From the NCBI GenBank assembly GCA_023627715.1, contig JAMAHW010000042.1, forward strand, positions 186,001 to 250,000: a stretch of 64,000 nt of DNA, read 5' to 3'. Position 1 is the stretch's first letter; each line of letters opens with the position of its first letter. The notes beneath the pieces are model-generated. The model saw only the letters and a list, made by a program, of their open reading frames with translations, did no database searches and had not been told where the DNA came from. The stretch comes from Periconia sp. R9002. Lineage: Eukaryota; Ascomycota; Dothideomycetes; Pleosporales; Periconiaceae. Shown one piece after another: positions 41,651 to 53,921 of the stretch. Both the position numbers and the translations under genes were made by a program.

Positions 41651-43301
41651 ATGCATGACCCTGACGAGCTACCCTCTCTGCGCGCCACGCTGAGACTTCA
41701 GGTGATGGATCCCCGTTGCAAACTTCAAAAGCCTGCCGTCCCACCCTACTAATCCTTTGATAGGGCAACAAATTCTTGGAAAACAGTACGTAGGCCGCCA
41801 TCTGAACACTCCAACCCCGCCTTCACTTTACTAACCGGAGTGGCTGCAGATGAATGGTTCGATGTCAGATTCTATCCCTTCACGCAGCCTGGGGAGGACC
41901 CTGTCTTTGTCGCTGTCGGTGGCCGTTTTGTGTGTATCCTCATGCCCATTCTCTCGCTCTCTTCCGCTTTGATATCGTTGCTGATTGGCCTAGGCCGTCG
42001 TATGCCGTTGCGTTCAAGATGCCTCGTCGTCGATTGAGATATTGCGGTTGTTCAGCGATGATATGACACATCGTGCTAACGAATGGGAAGGCAGCTACAA
42101 CAGCGTCGAGTGGTCACAGGCCCAAAACGGCGATCCCTTGCTGTGTATCTCGGGGGAATCTTCTCGGATCAACGTGCTCAATGTCACCACCGGCAAATTG
42201 GTCACCACCCTCATAGGACACGGTTATAGTGTAAACGACCTGGCTGTGTCTCCTGTCGATCCGACCATTCTAGCTTCTTGCTCCATGGACCACGCTGTCA
42301 GGATATGGAGTCTTGATCCAGCTCACGCCAAACAACCTACAGCTGCCATCTGCTATGGTCAGGGCCACCAGGAGCAAGTCTTGACCTTGGCTTATCACCG
42401 TAAAGGCAAATATCTATTATCCGCTGGCATCGATACCAGAGTCAATCTCTGGATGATTCCAGAAGATGTAAAGAGCCATGCAGGGACGGACAAGCCGGCC
42501 ATAATACACTATCCCCATTTTGCCACGACCGAAGTTCACAACGATATCATTGACTGCGTCAGGTGGTACAATGACTATATCCTTTCCCAAGCAAGGGAAG
42601 AGAGGACGATCCAGCTTTGGAAAATAGATAATTTCAACTCCAACCGACCTCCTCCCAACCCCGCACCCCCACCGCTCCCAACAACCGTCGACAGCCACAG
42701 TAAGGTTACCGTGCCTACGTCCTCCATAAGCGGCACGCGTTCGGCATGGGGTGGCCGTTTCCAGCGTCTTCTACAGTTCGAAGTGCCCAACCTGGAGACT
42801 TTCTTTGTACGGTTCAGTCTTTTCCACGAGCTTGGTGCGCACCCTGTCCTCGCAGCTGGGAATGAGAGAAGTAGGGTCTTCTTCTGGGACTTGCAACGAC
42901 TAGAAGGTCTAGGCATAGGAGGAGAAGACAGCGACAACACGAACAATACTGCAGCCGCCAACGCCACTACCAAGAAGAGCGAGCTCCCTAGACATGTCCG
43001 TGACGCCTCTACGGCATCCGTCACATCAGGCAATTCTAGCACCAGCGCGAGTAAATCCAACGCTCGTTTGCCCAAGCCCACAAAGAGAGCACCTACGTAT
43101 AAGTACGGGATCGGCAGTCCCTACCATCTATTGCCGGCGCATAAATCCATCGAACTGCCCAACTACAATTCACTTTACCGGCATTTTGCTTGGAGCAGAG
43201 ATGGGCAGTGGTGCGTGGGTGTAGGGTCTCATGGTGTGATTACCATAATGCAGCGGTGGAAAGATGGGGTGCCGCCCCCTGAGAAAGAGGCAGCAACGTG
43301 A
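41651..43301 (+). CDS. eed: Polycomb PRC2 subunit EED (WD40)
   Basis: WD40 propeller that binds H3K27me3 and activates the H3K27 methyltransferase in facultative heterochromatin. Four exons: 41651-41701, 41764-41785, 41850-41929 and 41994-43301, with introns of 62-64 bp and matching phase, give 486 aa. The second exon is only 22 nt. Seen: VFVAVGGRF, a first blade; LLCISGESSRINVLNVTTGKL; GHGYSVNDLAVSPVDPTILASCSMDHAVRIWSL; GHQEQVLTLAYHRKGKYLLSAGIDTRVNLW; then the EED-specific HYPHFATTEVHNDIIDCVRWYNDYILS, whose order and wording match EED/ESC rather than generic WD40 proteins. The last blades carry a disordered insert (about 335-390). The combination implies a functional PRC2 in this organism. 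Confidence 0.92.
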
Positions 43302-44057
43302 CATGTACATAGCAACACTGCACAGTGAGACTGACTTTGGAGGCTGATCAAGAGAAGAAAGTGGGCTGAGCTCGCATATGATTAATGTTTAAGGAGGTAT
43401 GTAGAAAAAAGGAAAAAGTTAGGCCAAACGCAACTATGGCGCTCTTCTTTCGAGGTGATCAAGTGGAACAAAACTAAAAACAGATTCTGAACATCATGCT
43501 CCACCAAAGCTTCGAGATTGGATTCACATGGCCGCAGTTACTGGAGCTGGCTTTCAGACAAGGTCTCAAAACTATGCATCCCTTCGTTCAGCAACCTTCA
43601 CCTGCGACTTCTCCGCCCTTGTGCAACTTTCTAATCCCCCCACTCTCTCTCTCATTGAAGCATCAAACCCAAAGTTGACGTCGATCGGCTCCAAACGTCC
43701 CGTTCCGTACCGTACAGTCGTGGTGCCTAGGCTTTATCCTTGTGAAGTTATGTTTACGTTGCCTAGGCTCAGAGCTGCTTGCCGTTGTTACCCCTCACTC
43801 AGCCTGGTATGTAGCACCACGGTGCCTGCCAACTTTTTACTACCCCGCCACACTTGACCTCTTAGCTCGGCATCAGCTGCCACCGTCACTCACCCCTTCC
43901 GTCTCTTGTCTTGTCTGTCGTCACCCCTCCAACCCCTTTTACTTTGACGCTAAGGTACCCTTTCTTTTTCCTTCTAATCCATCCGATCGACACTCCAAAC
44001 CATAAACCTACCTACCACACAAGCAAACGAGACGAACTTTGAACACAATCACCAACC
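43302..44057. promoter_or_regulatory. Intergenic region upstream of acb1
   Basis: About 760 bp between eed and acb1, same strand. It is pyrimidine-rich from about 43600 to 44010, typical of a strong housekeeping promoter and leader in filamentous fungi. No single element was assigned. Confidence 0.5.
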
Positions 44058-44717
44058 ATGCCCTCCGCCAAGTTCGAAGAGGTCTACAAGAAGACGCGCG
44101 AGATCAAGAGCGGCCCTTCCAACGATGACTTGCTCAACGTACGTTGTTACTTTTCCACCACCTGTCCTTTACTCCCCTTTTAAAGTTTACCTTTCTTCTT
44201 CTCCACCCTTCGGGGTCCGGGAAGTTCGAGGAGGGGAAGGATGGTTTTCTCGATTACCCCGCCGCGCGCCGCGTTATGTTCTTTGGGAACCTGTGCTGAC
44301 ATCATACCCCTTTTCCTTTGGACAGCTCTACGCCTATGCCAAGGTCGCTCAAGGCGAGGACATTGAGAAGGCACCGAAGCCCGGCATGATGGACTTTACC
44401 GTACGTCTCTCCCGAATTCTTACCTCCTATACGTTTTTTTCCGTCTCTGTGTAGTCGTCATCGCCGTCGCTCGACCCGTTTTCAGCATCGTTCGACTACC
44501 TCGGTCAAGCGTCCACGACATCCACGACATCCTAGTTCGAGAATAACCTCGAGACAAGTCCGTTACTGTGAAGCTGAAGCTGACGATTATGTTGTTATTA
44601 TAGGGCAAAGCCAAGCGCAAGCGATGGCAAGAAGTCGTTGACGCCGGAACCTCGCAAGAGGAGGCCGAGAAGAAGTACATCGAGTTGGGCGAGAGCTTGA
44701 TCAAGACGCACTTGTAG
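44058..44717 (+). CDS. acb1: Acyl-CoA-binding protein
   Basis: Small cytosolic carrier that binds medium- and long-chain acyl-CoA esters and buffers them for lipid metabolism. Three exons: 44058-44138, 44326-44400 and 44604-44717, with introns of 187 and 203 bp, both splitting between codons, encode 89 aa, the usual size. Seen: the four-helix ACBP pattern, with KSGPSNDDLLNLYAYAKVAQGED, the signature PGMMDFTGKAKRKRW containing the conserved Lys and Trp of the ligand site, and a final helix SQEEAEKKYIELGESLI. The introns are much longer than elsewhere in the window. The gene is a functional companion of faa1 and ole1 in this window, though not adjacent. Confidence 0.95.
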
Positions 44718-44936
44718 ATGGAGGCAAACTTCAAGATGCACTGGAATAGAAAGATGGAGGGAACTGGAGGGAACTGGATGACGGGTCAAATTCCAACATG
44801 ATAGTCCCAAGGGAGGCTGTCAACCCCGCGTAGGGGCGGACTACGTATATATACTTATGGATGAATGAATCGTGTATACATGAGATTACTCAGGCTTTGT
44901 GTGATATCGTTTGAGTGTGATGCGAGGACAATGGGA

Positions 44937-47067
44937 TTAATAGCCTGTCCATGATCGTCCCACCCAATCTGGTTCAGAGTGCGGAAGGCTTGCACACCAG
45001 GGTACCTCGTCGGCGCTGTAAGGAGTGAGTGGTAGATCGTATGGCATGCGGAAGCCAACCACTCTCTTTTTCTTCCTACTTTCTGCCTCCTTCTCGTTTC
45101 CTTTGTGATCGCTTTCGGTCTCGGATTCCTCGTCTTCGGTTTCGGTTTCATCGCCATGGTTCGTGTCGGAGTGATCAACTGTACCTTTTTCTTCACTCGT
45201 ATTCTCTCCCTCGCTCTCGCTCTCGCTCTCGGTTTCGACCTCGTCTTCGGTTTCGTCTGGGTCTTTCTCAGGCACCAATTGATCCACCTTCCCCTTCCCC
45301 TCCTCCTCCCCAACCTCACCATCAGTCCCAGGTTCATCCTTGCCAAACACCGGCACCATCATCACCTCTTCCTCCTCCTCACATCCATCACCCTTGAACA
45401 ACTCTGGCCATACCACAACACCACACTCCCACGACTGGATCCAAATTTCACCCGTCTTCTTCGACACTACATCGCCCCATGCTTGCTTACTCATATTTGC
45501 ACTCGTTACCAGGGCCCAATCGATACTCTGCTGTGTCTCATCGCTGAAGCGGATGTAGGTTTTTATGTGAGGGGCCGCGGGCCCACGGTGGGCTGATTGG
45601 ACATTATTCGAATGCGGTGACGAGAATGGTCGTCGCCAATGGCACAGCAAAGGACGGAGGTACTCGAGTTGCTTTTGCTGTGCAGGAGATTGGATCTTGG
45701 TATGTATAGACCCGCCGGATACGTATCCGTCGAGCGAGGTGCGGATTTCAGCGGGGGTAGGGAAGATGATGTTGAATGAAGAAGGATCTTCTTTTGTCCT
45801 ATCATTTCCAGACCGACTAGTGCTTAGAACGTCTTGGAAATTTTGCAGCCACGTCGGTGTTTGTCCTAATGTCGCTATACTTGAGATTTGGATGACGATG
45901 TTCGGTTTCCCTTTTTTTGCCCCGTCATCGGTTCGAACGGGGATGTGAGAGAGAATCTCCCGGAGTCCTAACCACCCAAACGACGTGTACAGTTCCGGTT
46001 TAGAGATGTGCGGTTTCTGCTTACTCGGTGCACTCGCGATAAACGCGGCTCGAATGCTTGAAAAGTCATGACTTTTCAGTCGCTCTGTCAACGTACTCAG
46101 CCTTTTCCCATACGCATCTAGATACCTCATCAGGTCGATTTTGAATCGCTCTCCGCTGCCGAGAGCATGCGACTTGTGCGTCGACTGTGAGGGTTTCTCC
46201 TCCGCTTGCAAAGGAAGTAGAGGGGATTGCCAGACCGCCTGCGTCATGTTACCCCAGTCTCTGGCGATCATGTTGGCCGTGTGGATGATGACTTGTGCCG
46301 AGTCGTCGCGGCGGAATAGGATCATCATTTTGGTGTGATGGGTGCCGAAGGGATCTGGGAGGTAGGCAGAGATGAGATCGACGTTTGGGTGGTGGGATGC
46401 GGATTCCTATATCTCAACTCGTCAGGATGCATGTCGAGGAAGAGAAAGTGATGGATAGGGATGGTGGATGCGCGTGTTGTCGAAGTGCTTAAAGTTGTAT
46501 GGCGAGGAGAGGAGAAGAGTCGTTACTCACTAGGAGGTCTATCCTCCGCTGATCGTCGTTCTTCCAGAAGCCGTGTATGATCTTGAGTTTGACATGTCCG
46601 CGTATGTCTGGGTCGAAATGTTCCCTACAGATGGTACATATTGGCGTTAGCATTCTTCCTAGCTTCTCTTTCCACCAACCTGTAGCTCTTCTCATCACAT
46701 TTACTCGGGAGAGGGAAAAAAAAGAGAAGTGTTACATGATAAACGGCACATCAAATAAGAAGTTAAAGCACCAACACTCTTCAATCAAGGGATCCCCAAG
46801 GAGGTCCCTCAACCCTACGGTATCCACATTTTGATGCGGCGCTAAATCCTTGATCTTTGTCAATTGCACTGGACTCCGCACATAGTTGCTAACAACTGGC
46901 GTTGTTGGCCCACCGCGAGCTGGAGGTGCAAGTGCTTCCTTGAGTGACGGGCTAGTCACGTGCGTCCTAGTAACCACGCCCTTCTGATTTCTTAACGGTG
47001 GGCTTATCGATCGCTCCGTATTTCTCGGGTTAAGCTTGCGGCGTTTGGCCCGGAAGTTGTTGCTCAT
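44937..47067 (-). CDS. tdp1: Tyrosyl-DNA phosphodiesterase 1
   Basis: Nuclear repair enzyme that removes trapped topoisomerase I from DNA 3' ends. Three exons: 46736-47067, 46531-46624 and 44937-46406, with introns of 111 and 124 bp, give 631 aa. The start at 47067 follows a good context. Seen: FNFLFDVPFIMEHFDP across the first splice, KIIHGFW, then the first HKD half-motif H166-x-K168 in FGTHHTKMMILF, IIHTANMIARDW, and the second H422-x-K424 in PHIKTYIRF with TSANMSKQAWG. A 100-residue acidic, low-complexity insert (about 480-590, Glu/Asp/Ser-rich with KKKR at its end) separates the core from the last conserved strand MPYDLPLTPYSADEVPW. N-terminal residues 1-70 are basic and disordered. Confidence 0.93.
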
Positions 47068-47655
47068 CTTCTCTCTTGCGTATGCGTTTTGACGATGGAT
47101 CGGCCGTGGCGAAGTAATGGAGCGAGCTAGGTGGTGGGTCGGTTGTGGTGAGGTACAGCAATACATGTAGGCACCTGGGGCGAGCTTTGTTTGATGAGGC
47201 CATGCAGTTACTGCTGAGATAGAAACCCACCTTCCCAGACTGTGAATGTATTTACAGGTAACGTTATGGACAATTGATAAAAAGCGGAATGCGCCACTTG
47301 TAATGTGTCATTGACGTCATGTCCGGGCGATTCATAGATGGGCACGTATTCTGGCAGATATCATTTACATTTTAATCTTTACAAGCTAATAATAATTGGC
47401 ACATTTCACTTGAAGTGAACGATCATGATTTGAGGGAAAAAGGAGTTCATATTTGTGTCGGGTTGCTAACGTATAAGTGCCCGATTTGAAGGCAAAAAAC
47501 CAATTCCAATCATACGCCATCTAATCATATCGAGGATTTGTGAACCTCTAGCAAACGCTCTAACTACAAACATGATGCCGTTGTAAAGGTTGCGGCCGTA
47601 AGTGCAAATCGCAGAAGGGGTGTCTTGAGAATGAGAACTTTAAGGAAAGAAACAA
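47068..47655. promoter_or_regulatory. Intergenic region, tdp1 promoter and ole1 3' flank
   Basis: About 590 bp between two minus-strand genes; AT-rich 47340-47540. No distinctive element was recognised. Confidence 0.4.
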
Positions 47656-49155
47656 TCATGCCGCACTCGCAGTAGAGATGGGCTGGTGAACCTTGGTAAC
47701 CTGGTTGCCGGCTCGGATAATAGGGTTACCAGCCTCATCTTTGGCAGCCAGACTGTCCTTGTTCTCACGCTGGGCACGCTTCCAGATTTCAACTTCACCA
47801 CCACCGCGGATGACACCAACTCTCATCGTAGAGAGCAAATTGTGAGCAGCGTTGGAGTGCAAGTATACACCGCCGTTGAACATGGCAGTGGCGTCCTTGC
47901 CTAGACCGCTTCTGATGAGAGCCTTACCCCCCGGGTGTTCGTTGATGAAATCTGTAACGTCATGGACGACACCAGCGACAGCGATGAGGCCACGGCCATT
48001 CTTGGCTTGCTCAACATAGTCGTCCCACTCGATAACAGGGAGCTGTTCGAGAGGAACACCCCAATCCAACTTCGCACGCTTCTGGTCAAGCTTCTTCTGG
48101 AGTTGTTGGACACGGCCCTTCTCGATTTCGTTGGCACGGAATTGCTTCAGGTTGGAGGCGAGACCGAGCTTGCTCCACAGCCAGATGGACCACTTGGTAG
48201 GGTCATACTGGTGCCATTGGATGGCATTGCGGTAGTCGGAGGGAAACTCGTGGTGGAAGTTGTGGTAGCCCTCGCCAAGCGTCACCAGAGCAGTAATAAC
48301 GTGATCCCTTGGGCTGTTGCGGTCGTCGAAGGGCTGGTCACCGAGCCAGTGAGCGAGTGAGTTGACACAGAAGGTGGCCTGTTGAACGAAGAAGATACGG
48401 AGGATGCCGGCGTAGATGTAGCCACCGACCCAGTCACCCCAGCCAAGACCAGCGACGATGGATGGGAAGATAAGGCCCATGAAAAACACGACCTTGAGGT
48501 AATGCTTGTGCTGCCAGATGACAATTGGGTCTTCGTCAAGGTCGGAGGAATCGCTACGGCCGATGTGCTTGGGGTTCTGCTTCATAACCATCCACCCGAG
48601 GTGGCTGTACAAGAGACCCTTGCGGACGCTGTATGGGTCCTTGTTGGTGTCGGTGTAACGATGATGGGCGCGGTGGCCACGGCTCCACCAGCGGATAGAA
48701 CCTTCCATGGCACCACCGCCCACAGCAGCGAGGAAGACCTGAAGTGGCACGCTCGCAGAATATGACCTATGTGCCCAAAGACGGTGGTATCCGGCGGTGA
48801 TACCCAAACCGGTCCAGAAGTAATATACGACAGACCAGACGGCGGTTTGCCAGCGGAGGGGAGTCCAGAACGCCGAGATGCAGCCAATGAGGGGAAGACC
48901 GATGATGAAGAGGACCTGATATCACGTTAGTATATGGTATTGAGGATGGGCTTGAGGTGATTAAGGGCTTACATTGAGCCAGTTGACGTGCTGGTACCAA
49001 TTGGAACGGGTGATAGGAAGGTCGGTGATGTGAGGCTTCTTAGGGTCGGACTTGGAGTGGTTGCGAATTGGCTCCGACCTGCTAGGACCCGTTGTAGGTC
49101 GCGAGAGGTACTCGGGATCAATGGCCTGCATGCCGGCGGTAGGTTGATGCGACAT
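47656..49155 (-). CDS. ole1: Acyl-CoA delta-9 (stearoyl-CoA) desaturase with cytochrome b5 domain
   Basis: ER membrane di-iron enzyme that makes oleoyl- and palmitoleoyl-CoA. Two exons, 48973-49155 and 47656-48915, with a 57-bp intron, encode 480 aa. Seen: three histidine boxes, HRLWAH (105-110), HRAHH (142-146) and HNFHH (279-283); hydrophobic membrane segments around 62-100 and 203-240; and a C-terminal cytochrome b5 domain with HPGG (388-391) and a second haem-ligand candidate in YLHSNAAH. The order desaturase then cytochrome b5 is the fungal Ole1 arrangement. All key residues are present. The long pyrimidine-rich leader upstream suggests strong expression. Confidence 0.96.
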
Positions 49156-51752
49156 GGTGTATGGAATTGGCGTAGAGAAGAAAGAAGAATGAGGTAACGA
49201 AGGGCTTGAGGAGTGGAGGGGGTAGCGTCTCTAGTAAAGACTACTTTAGTTGGGTTGAGAAGACGCTCCAGTCGTCCTCGATTAGAACCACGAAGCTGTT
49301 GCAGGTGTAGAAACGAGCAATCAAGCTGTTCCAACGCTCGACCAGAGGACGAGACGAGGAGTGGAGGGTGAGAGTGAGTGAGTGAGAGAGAGGGGAGGAA
49401 GGGTCGGGATGAGTGGGAGTGGAAAGCAAGCAGAGGCAGTATGTAATAAATATTAAAGGCGGTGGGAAGTCGTCGGTGGCGACCGGGAAAGAAGGAACAA
49501 TTGTTGGGGTTCAACAAGACAAACGCGCCGATTTACGCTAAGCGAGTAAAATAAACCGGGACCCTGCAGACAAAAGCCAATTCCAGGCTGTCAGTTATGT
49601 AAGGTCGGGCTAGCGCGTGCGGCCATTCGCTGGGAGCAACGCCTAGCGCTCGAATAAAAATTCAAAACACTGCTTACGTACCCCCACCTACCTCAGAAGC
49701 TCGTTCTTCCTGGTAGAGCTACAGCGGTTGACCACGCCACGGTCCTCGAAATATGTTGTTCTCTATCACGCCACACCCGCCGTCGCCTGGCTGGAATCTT
49801 GTGAATGACGACGGTAATCGGGGCGTTGGGGTCTAACGTTTCATATTCGTCATGGCGCAATAGCTACATGTCAAATATTTCAACATGGCGACTTTTTGCT
49901 GCCAGCGAGATGCTTCCTACGCTTAGATTATGTATGCCGCGCCTCGCATTCCACCATCTCCCCGCTCACTAAACTCGATTTGTCACTCATACCAAGGGTT
50001 GGTAGGGAGCTATAGTATCAGACCATACCACCAACAGCCGAGACCGGAGCCGAGGGCACTTCCAATTCTCCGTTTCCGTCGGCTTTTCTTTTACATCCTT
50101 CTTTGCCGTCCCTGCCACTCAGTGCATCACATCTAAGACGGATTTCAGCCCTCATGGCCACCAACTCTTATTTGTTATAGAAAATCCAAATGAATCTTAA
50201 AATTTTACAACCCATTTTTAATATGTCTAAGACCTTCCGCTGCATATTTAATTCAATAATAAATGATGAAGATATATACTGAGTAAGATTAGACCGTTGC
50301 ACGTGAGCTTTCAAATAATCTACAATTATTCCCCCAGGAGCCCTGCTTCAGCGGAAGGCATCAGAGCCACAGCTAATCCGTTTATGCTAATTTGCACACT
50401 CTCTTATATACGAAGGGTTGAATATAATTTCAGCCATCAGAGCTAGTTGAGCTATGTGACTTTGTTCCCCATCAGTTGAACAAATAACGTCAGAGCCTTC
50501 GACAACAGTGTTGCTTCACTCTTGTCTATTATGTCAATATCCTCATGTTATTTTGCTGTCTGTGTCGATACCCAGAGTAGCAATACTCTGCGATGATTCA
50601 ATTTCATGTCGATATCCTCCTTCCTGGTTTCACAGATAAAGTTCTTACCCCAAAAATATATTGGTGTATATCTGAATAGTGAAATGAGTGACTTGGGATG
50701 TCTCAATCGGTTTTTCTTTTACCAACCATCGTGTGAATTCAACTCAATCAGACGAAGAAGATCTTTGACGGACAAGGATGAAACTCATTGTATACCCACC
50801 ACCGATCTGTGCCAGTCGATCCTATTGCTCTGACGAGCCCTCTGATCTTCGTTCTTCCCATTGAACTATGAGTGTTCTGTTTGTCTCGCCACTTGGTGTA
50901 TTACGTCGTATCGTACCACCTTGCTGCGAACCCTCATCCTCATCCCCAGCCTCTTTTCTTTTCTCTCCTATTCATCGGGAGCGAGGTGACGCATGGGGAC
51001 CTAGTACTATCCGACTCAAACCTTGGCGTAAGACTCGACCCCAGGCCAGCTCTTCTGGATCTCCCTGATATCTCCATTTCAAAGGAAAACTCTTACTTTG
51101 CCCAAATAGGACAGCACCTTCTGAAGCGTGTAGCGAAGCCCAGGAAATTTTGGGAGAATTGGCTTTACTCAACCGAGATACTGTCCAGTGGGCCGTTTGA
51201 CCTGTACCCCTGAAGCACCACGGCTGCACTGATGGTCCTACATTTGTTCGAAAATGTGTCATTTCTGCTCGGCCAGGCTCTGAAATCCGATTATTTTCTC
51301 GTCCCATTCTGTAACAGTTTCAATCGTTCCATCACGTAGATTATCTGTAGGAGAAGGAGAAGTCAGCCATTATCCCACGCTCCATGAGAAGATTCAATGG
51401 AACAGACTTTGATGTGAATAGCCATACCCCTCTTAGCGCAACCCCCGTCAGACGTAATAGCGTCTCAGCCATATAAGGCCATGTCTATTCCATATATAAC
51501 CGACAAGTTGTAGCTTGTGCTTCTTTAGTAGACCCCGTTAGAGTAATAGCTGTCTCGAACACTGAGAATGGCGGTTCGCTGTACTGATTCCGAAAGAATT
51601 CTAAAGGATTCCAGTGCAGAACAAAGGTAGCATGAACCTTCTCAGATCGATCTCTTCGACTAATTCTCCTTGAGGTTGGAAATGAAACAAGGATTTAGTC
51701 TCGAAACCGGCATTGACTTTCAAAATGTCGCTGTGAAAGCAAAATATCGCAT
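49156..51752. other. Gene-poor region downstream of the ole1 promoter
   Basis: About 2.6 kb. The first 350 bp is the ole1 leader and promoter side (purine-rich on the plus strand). From about 50160 to 50660 the DNA is AT-rich and riddled with stops in all frames. Short frames at 50606-50833 and 50868-51213 have no recognisable content. No transposon features were found. Confidence 0.5.
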
Positions 51753-52795
51753 TCATTCGCCGTTTTTCATCCGTATCCGGTACTTGTCAACGTGATGGGG
51801 ATCTTCTTCTTCCTCCGCCTCCTCCTCCATTTCCGCGTCCATGTCTTGCATGGCTACGTCTTCACTGAATCCACCATCATTTCTCCTCTCCGTAATCTCC
51901 ATAAACCAATCTAGGACCTGTTTTCTGGGATCGACAGACTCAACGCTAGGCGAAATCTGCGGGTGCTCATCCATCTCCAACGTCATACACTTGAACGCAT
52001 AGACTACGGCTCGGCGGTACTTAGCAATGGTACTTGATTACATCTAGCATTGGAAGCTCTTGCAGACTCACCGTCAGTGACGATAGATGAATACCCTGCA
52101 CTGAGGAGCTGTCTAAGACCCATCATATGCGAGGCGCGTCGCAAATATTTCTAACAAAGATTCGAAGCATGAGGAAGCTTTACTCATGATGGTATTGTCG
52201 CAAGATGATAATGTGAGACTATGGTATATTAAACTTGCAATTTCATGGACATATCTTGGTGTGTTGGGCATATTTGAATCTACCTCTTGTGTATAACTCG
52301 TCGCGGATGCATCCTCAGCAGGTGCAGGAATCTGTACAGGCGAATGCATGGCCTGGATAGCTTTGAGTAACAAGTTTTCGTGCCGATTTTTATTTCCGGG
52401 GCACTTTCCTCTTCCTGTGTGGCTTCTTCTCCAAGGCTCTCGGAGGGGACGCGCTTGAGCTTGTAGTGCTCCCGCTCCAGGATTCGTGACTTGTAATTTT
52501 GTATAATATTCGGTATTCGGGCTTTCACTGGGTGCAGAAGTTCCAGTGACAGTGGCAGTTCTCGGGCTAGGTTTTCTTTTATTGCTTCAGAGAGGAGGTG
52601 TTCAAACAATGGAGAGAGGTAGCTTTCATCATTAGATGAGGGAATAACTTGGTCATTCGGAAACAAGACTTTGTAGATTATCCTCTATTTCTCTGGTAAT
52701 AACTCCTCGGCATCTAGCAGCCATTTGAGAAACTTAAGAACATGTATTCGGAATTTCCGGGCTTCATTCTGTTCATGAAACTCTCTCACTTTCTC
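51753..52795 (-). pseudogene. Degenerate protein-coding gene, family not recognised
   Basis: Coding-like segments follow one another on the minus strand but not in one frame. From 52795 to 52688 a frame encodes FRIHVLKFLKWLLDAEELL and is ended by TAG at 52685-52687. The same frame continues to 52400 with FEHLLSEAIKENLAREL and a charged region. Near 52375 the coding-like signal shifts frame, with no good splice donor. It then runs to about 52113 (EIASLIYHSLTL, CFESLLEIFA). A further segment (HMMGLRQLLSAGYSSIVTD) and a final acidic exon (YRRAVVYAFKCMTLEMDE to EEEEDPHHVDKYRI, ending at 51753) are separated by a GTGAGT...AG intron-like gap (52020-52071) whose phase does not fit. A gene with unusual splicing remains possible. 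Confidence 0.45.
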
Positions 52796-53921
52796 CTAAT
52801 GAAGTCTCTCATTCTAAGAAGTTTGCGTGCGGTTCATGGTGTGGCCAGCTTGTGTGCTTATGGTGCATACATACCTAAGTATATTTGGGAGGAGGAAAAT
52901 GCAGCAACTTGTCTGATTTACTTGCAGAAAACCTTGGACATAACTGTCGTGGAAAGTAGATATGCTCATTTTCGATAAAAAAAGACGAGTGATGGTGGGA
53001 CAGACACAAATATTGAAATTTCACGACGTCCAACACAATTCTCAGTTTTGCACAACTCCGCTGGGTGTTCAAATTGATCCCATCGGCAACCGGCGACGAT
53101 AACCTTGGGGTAGCTTAGCGCCAAACCTGAAGTATCCAAGCGCATGTGGGATGTGACGGAGTCGGCCGGGTCACGTGTGCCCAAAGGTGTATGAGCAGCC
53201 AATCAGATGCCCATCTCTAGTCTTATCAGTCGAGCTCTTAGCAAAAAGCAAACGTCTTCAACTCAAATTCCTACTCCAACCCTCACTGCCGTCTGAACGA
53301 GGTCGTTCTCCCGTGTAAACACGATAATGCTCCCGGAGCTTGACGATGTAGACGGCCGTCTCCAATCTTGTGGCTTTTTGGGAGACAAGGACTAGATTTC
53401 GTTCGATTGCAAAGATGCACCGTATCGAGCTTTTTTTTTCACTATTGACTAAGATAGCAACATGGAGAGTAACTTAGGTATAAAAATGGACAATCTGGCT
53501 ATCCATCTATTCACTTCACTCTCAGCACATTGGATTCACGATTTGCGATAGTTAGCTATCGCGCGGCGCGGCACATACCTACATCATCGTGAAGATCCCC
53601 GCCTCCACTGCTCAGTCCACCCTCCCACAGCCGCTGACACCCACAATCCGATAGTCCAAACGCGCTGTTTGGCCCTAATTACGAGTGGCGCACATAGCTA
53701 TCTTCAAATAACCCAACTACTCGAGATATACGCGTAGCTTTGCCATTGATTAGTGTTTTGCGCTTACCACCCGCCATCGCCTATATTCCTTATCAGACGG
53801 GTCCGCGAAAAAGCCGAACCTTGAGGGATCGTGCATGAATTAGAAAAACCCACGCAGGTTCCACCAAACCCTGATTAAAAGTGAACAGTCGCGAAACACT
53901 TTTTTTTGTTTATTTTCCACA
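52796..53921. other. Intergenic region upstream of the purine permease
   Basis: About 1.1 kb. It contains the permease promoter, with a T-run just before the start codon (53901-53908). A minus-strand 65-codon frame (52875-53072) has no features. No operator could be assigned, although genes of this family are usually under nitrogen control. Confidence 0.45.
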
